Origin: Dromaius novaehollandiae
Taxonomy: Eukaryota; Chordata; Aves; Casuariiformes; Dromaiidae
Length of the DNA: 64,000 nucleotides
Direction: 5' to 3'
NCBI RefSeq assembly: GCF_036370855.1
Contig: NC_088103.1
Coordinates: forward strand, 36,869,904 to 36,933,903
Part shown: piece after piece, positions 62,533-64,000 of the stretch
Position numbering within the stretch: position 1 is the stretch's first letter
How the letters are laid out: the number at the start of each line of letters is the position of its first letter
Made by a program: the position numbers and the translations under genes
Notes under the pieces: model-generated
Database searches by the model: none
What the model saw: only the letters and a program-made list of their open reading frames with translations
Told to the model about the DNA's origin: nothing

Positions 62533-64000
62533 ACTGGGTTGAAGAACTGTGTCACATTGGTGACTCCGAAGATCAAAGGGGCTAGAAAAGGATGAGCAGT
62601 CATTTTGCTGAATGGTTAATAGTTCATTCTGGGGGAGGCACCTCAGTGTCGTTTCTTGTTATTGTGAGTGTGAGTATTCAGGGGGCTTTTTTGTTTGTTT
62701 GTTTTGTTTTTTGGTTTTTTTTGCCATTCCTTTAAGCATCCTAGTTTTGGGAGTTATGTGATTACAAATGATCTCTGTTTTATTATTTTATTTTCTGTTT
62801 TTCTAGCCTTCTAGTTCAAAGACAAAAGATTCAAGATATGCAACAAATGGGACCCAGTGGTTCAGGAGTTGTTGTGTGGGGAAGAAAATAGCCTCAGATA
62901 TATCACTTCAGCTTCAGAATTGTAATGTTGCTTTAATCTCATTATTTGGGATCTGATTTAGGACTTCTGAGTGCAGTGATGGGATCCTGTTTAGCCCTCA
63001 GTACATTCGGCACTTACATTCTTGTCCCAAAGAGCTTCCAATCCAGTAGACTCTCAGGGAGTAGGATAGAAACAGAAATGCGGACAGACCGAAAGACGGA
63101 GGCTGGTGGTACCTCGTTGAGCAGACAGTCCAGCCATTGCGGTGCCGTACCAGCTTGGGTGAGCAGGGAGGTGGCAGAGACGCAGTGAGAGGTGGGAGCA
63201 CTCCTGCTCTCAGAAGTGCTCTGACATGAGAGCGGGACCCTGAGTCTTCCAAAAGTGTCCTCTTCACAGCTGTGTCTGTGGTGGTATGGCCTTGAATCCT
63301 CAAAGCTGAAGCTGTTTCAGGTGTCCACACGGATCAAGGTGTTTTAGGCTAACCCGTGCTCCTGCTGGACATGGCTTGTGGGGACAGGCTGAATGGCCTT
63401 TGGGAGATACGGCCTGAAGTCTGTTATCCCTCCGTATTGCCACCTGGGAGACAGCTGTTCTGCAAGAAAGCCAGATTGTTCAGCCAGATCCCTCGTGCCT
63501 CACCACAGGGATGTCTCCTCCGTCTATCTCTCCCTTCCCCTTCTGTCATTTTGGAAAGCCTTGGAGGAATTTTTATGCCTTCAAAATCACAATGAAATGA
63601 GGAGAGCCCTCCAGATATAAAACTGAATGTTACTGGGAGGCTCTTGGGAAAGGGAGACCCTGAAAGTCATGTGTCAGAGAAGGATGGGGTGAACACATCC
63701 CCCTCCAGACTGGAGTTGCAACTTAGAAAGACCCACGTTGGAACAGGCCAGCCATGGCAGCAGACGCCTTGGTGCAAGGTTTGTCAGTCTTGAAACCTGT
63801 TTGCCACGAGCCTGAAGATCTTCCAAAGTTCAAATCAGTGATGAGACTTCCCATCTAGAAGAGCTGGGGGTAGAAGCAGCCTCTGTGTGCCTGCAGGGGT
63901 TCACCTGGCCGTGTCCCCGCTCTGCTGCACGAGGCCAGCAGGGCTTGGGCTGGTACCTGGGGCAGCGCTTTGTAGGGGAGGAACGGTCTGTCCTCAGCGC

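Larger units (their letters stand above)
46257..64000. other. MXI1: MXI1 intron 3 (5' 17.7 kb)
   Basis: From the donor GTAAGT to the window end. I looked for the next exon (AHLRLCLERLK and the zipper) and did not find it. It contains a (CT)n repeat, a CR1 fragment at about 57.1 kb, T runs, and AT-rich octamer/homeodomain-motif blocks near 47.7 and 49.0-49.5 kb. The largest ORF, minus strand 57501-58238, spans a pyrimidine tract and has no recognisable domain. Confidence 0.85.

Noticed and set aside
46257..64000. Search for the MXI1 HLH/zipper exon
   Set aside because: No frame shows AHLRLCLERLK-like or zipper sequence, so these exons are placed outside the window.

Overview
This is ordinary vertebrate nuclear DNA, most likely from a bird. 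Exons are small and separated by GT-AG introns. The repeats are CR1-type LINE 3' ends and microsatellites, and there are strong CpG islands. CR1 also occurs in crocodilians and turtles, so 'bird or close reptile' is the safe wording. Only two protein-coding genes can be supported. Both are on the + strand, in the ADD3-MXI1 order that I recall from human chromosome 10q25.

Region 1 (1-12072) is the 3' part of ADD3 (gamma-adducin). It holds ten coding exons, including a 96-nt cassette exon with gamma-specific sequence, and a terminal exon encoding the lysine-rich MARCKS-like tail. A roughly 2-kb 3' UTR follows, with a proximal and a distal AATAAA. The first ~185-190 residues lie upstream of the window.

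Region 2 (12073-20370) is intergenic. The first half is AT-rich with no gene seen. From about 17.6 kb it becomes CpG-richer and leads into the MXI1 promoter.

Region 3 (20371-64000) is the 5' part of MXI1, a MAX-dimerising repressor that antagonises MYC. Two alternative first exons, each in its own CpG island, both encode a Sin3-interaction helix: exon 1a at 20641 (MXI1-0-like) and exon 1b at 28518 (the SR-alpha form). Both splice in phase 1 to a shared exon at 29260, then to a 30-nt microexon at 46227 that begins the basic region. The helix-loop-helix/zipper exons were not found and must lie beyond 64000. The rest of the window (46257-64000) is intron with simple repeats and one CR1 fragment.

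I found no new biological system such as a mobile cassette, CRISPR array, RNA gene or operon. The items most worth checking are regulatory: a 17-bp near-perfect palindrome made of two CACGTG E-boxes inside MXI1 intron 1, a CRE/CCAAT cluster that looks like a promoter downstream of exon 1a, a G-rich tandem repeat just upstream of exon 1b, a possible in-frame N-terminal extension of exon 1b, and several AT-rich blocks that look like conserved noncoding elements. Conservation cannot be tested from one sequence.
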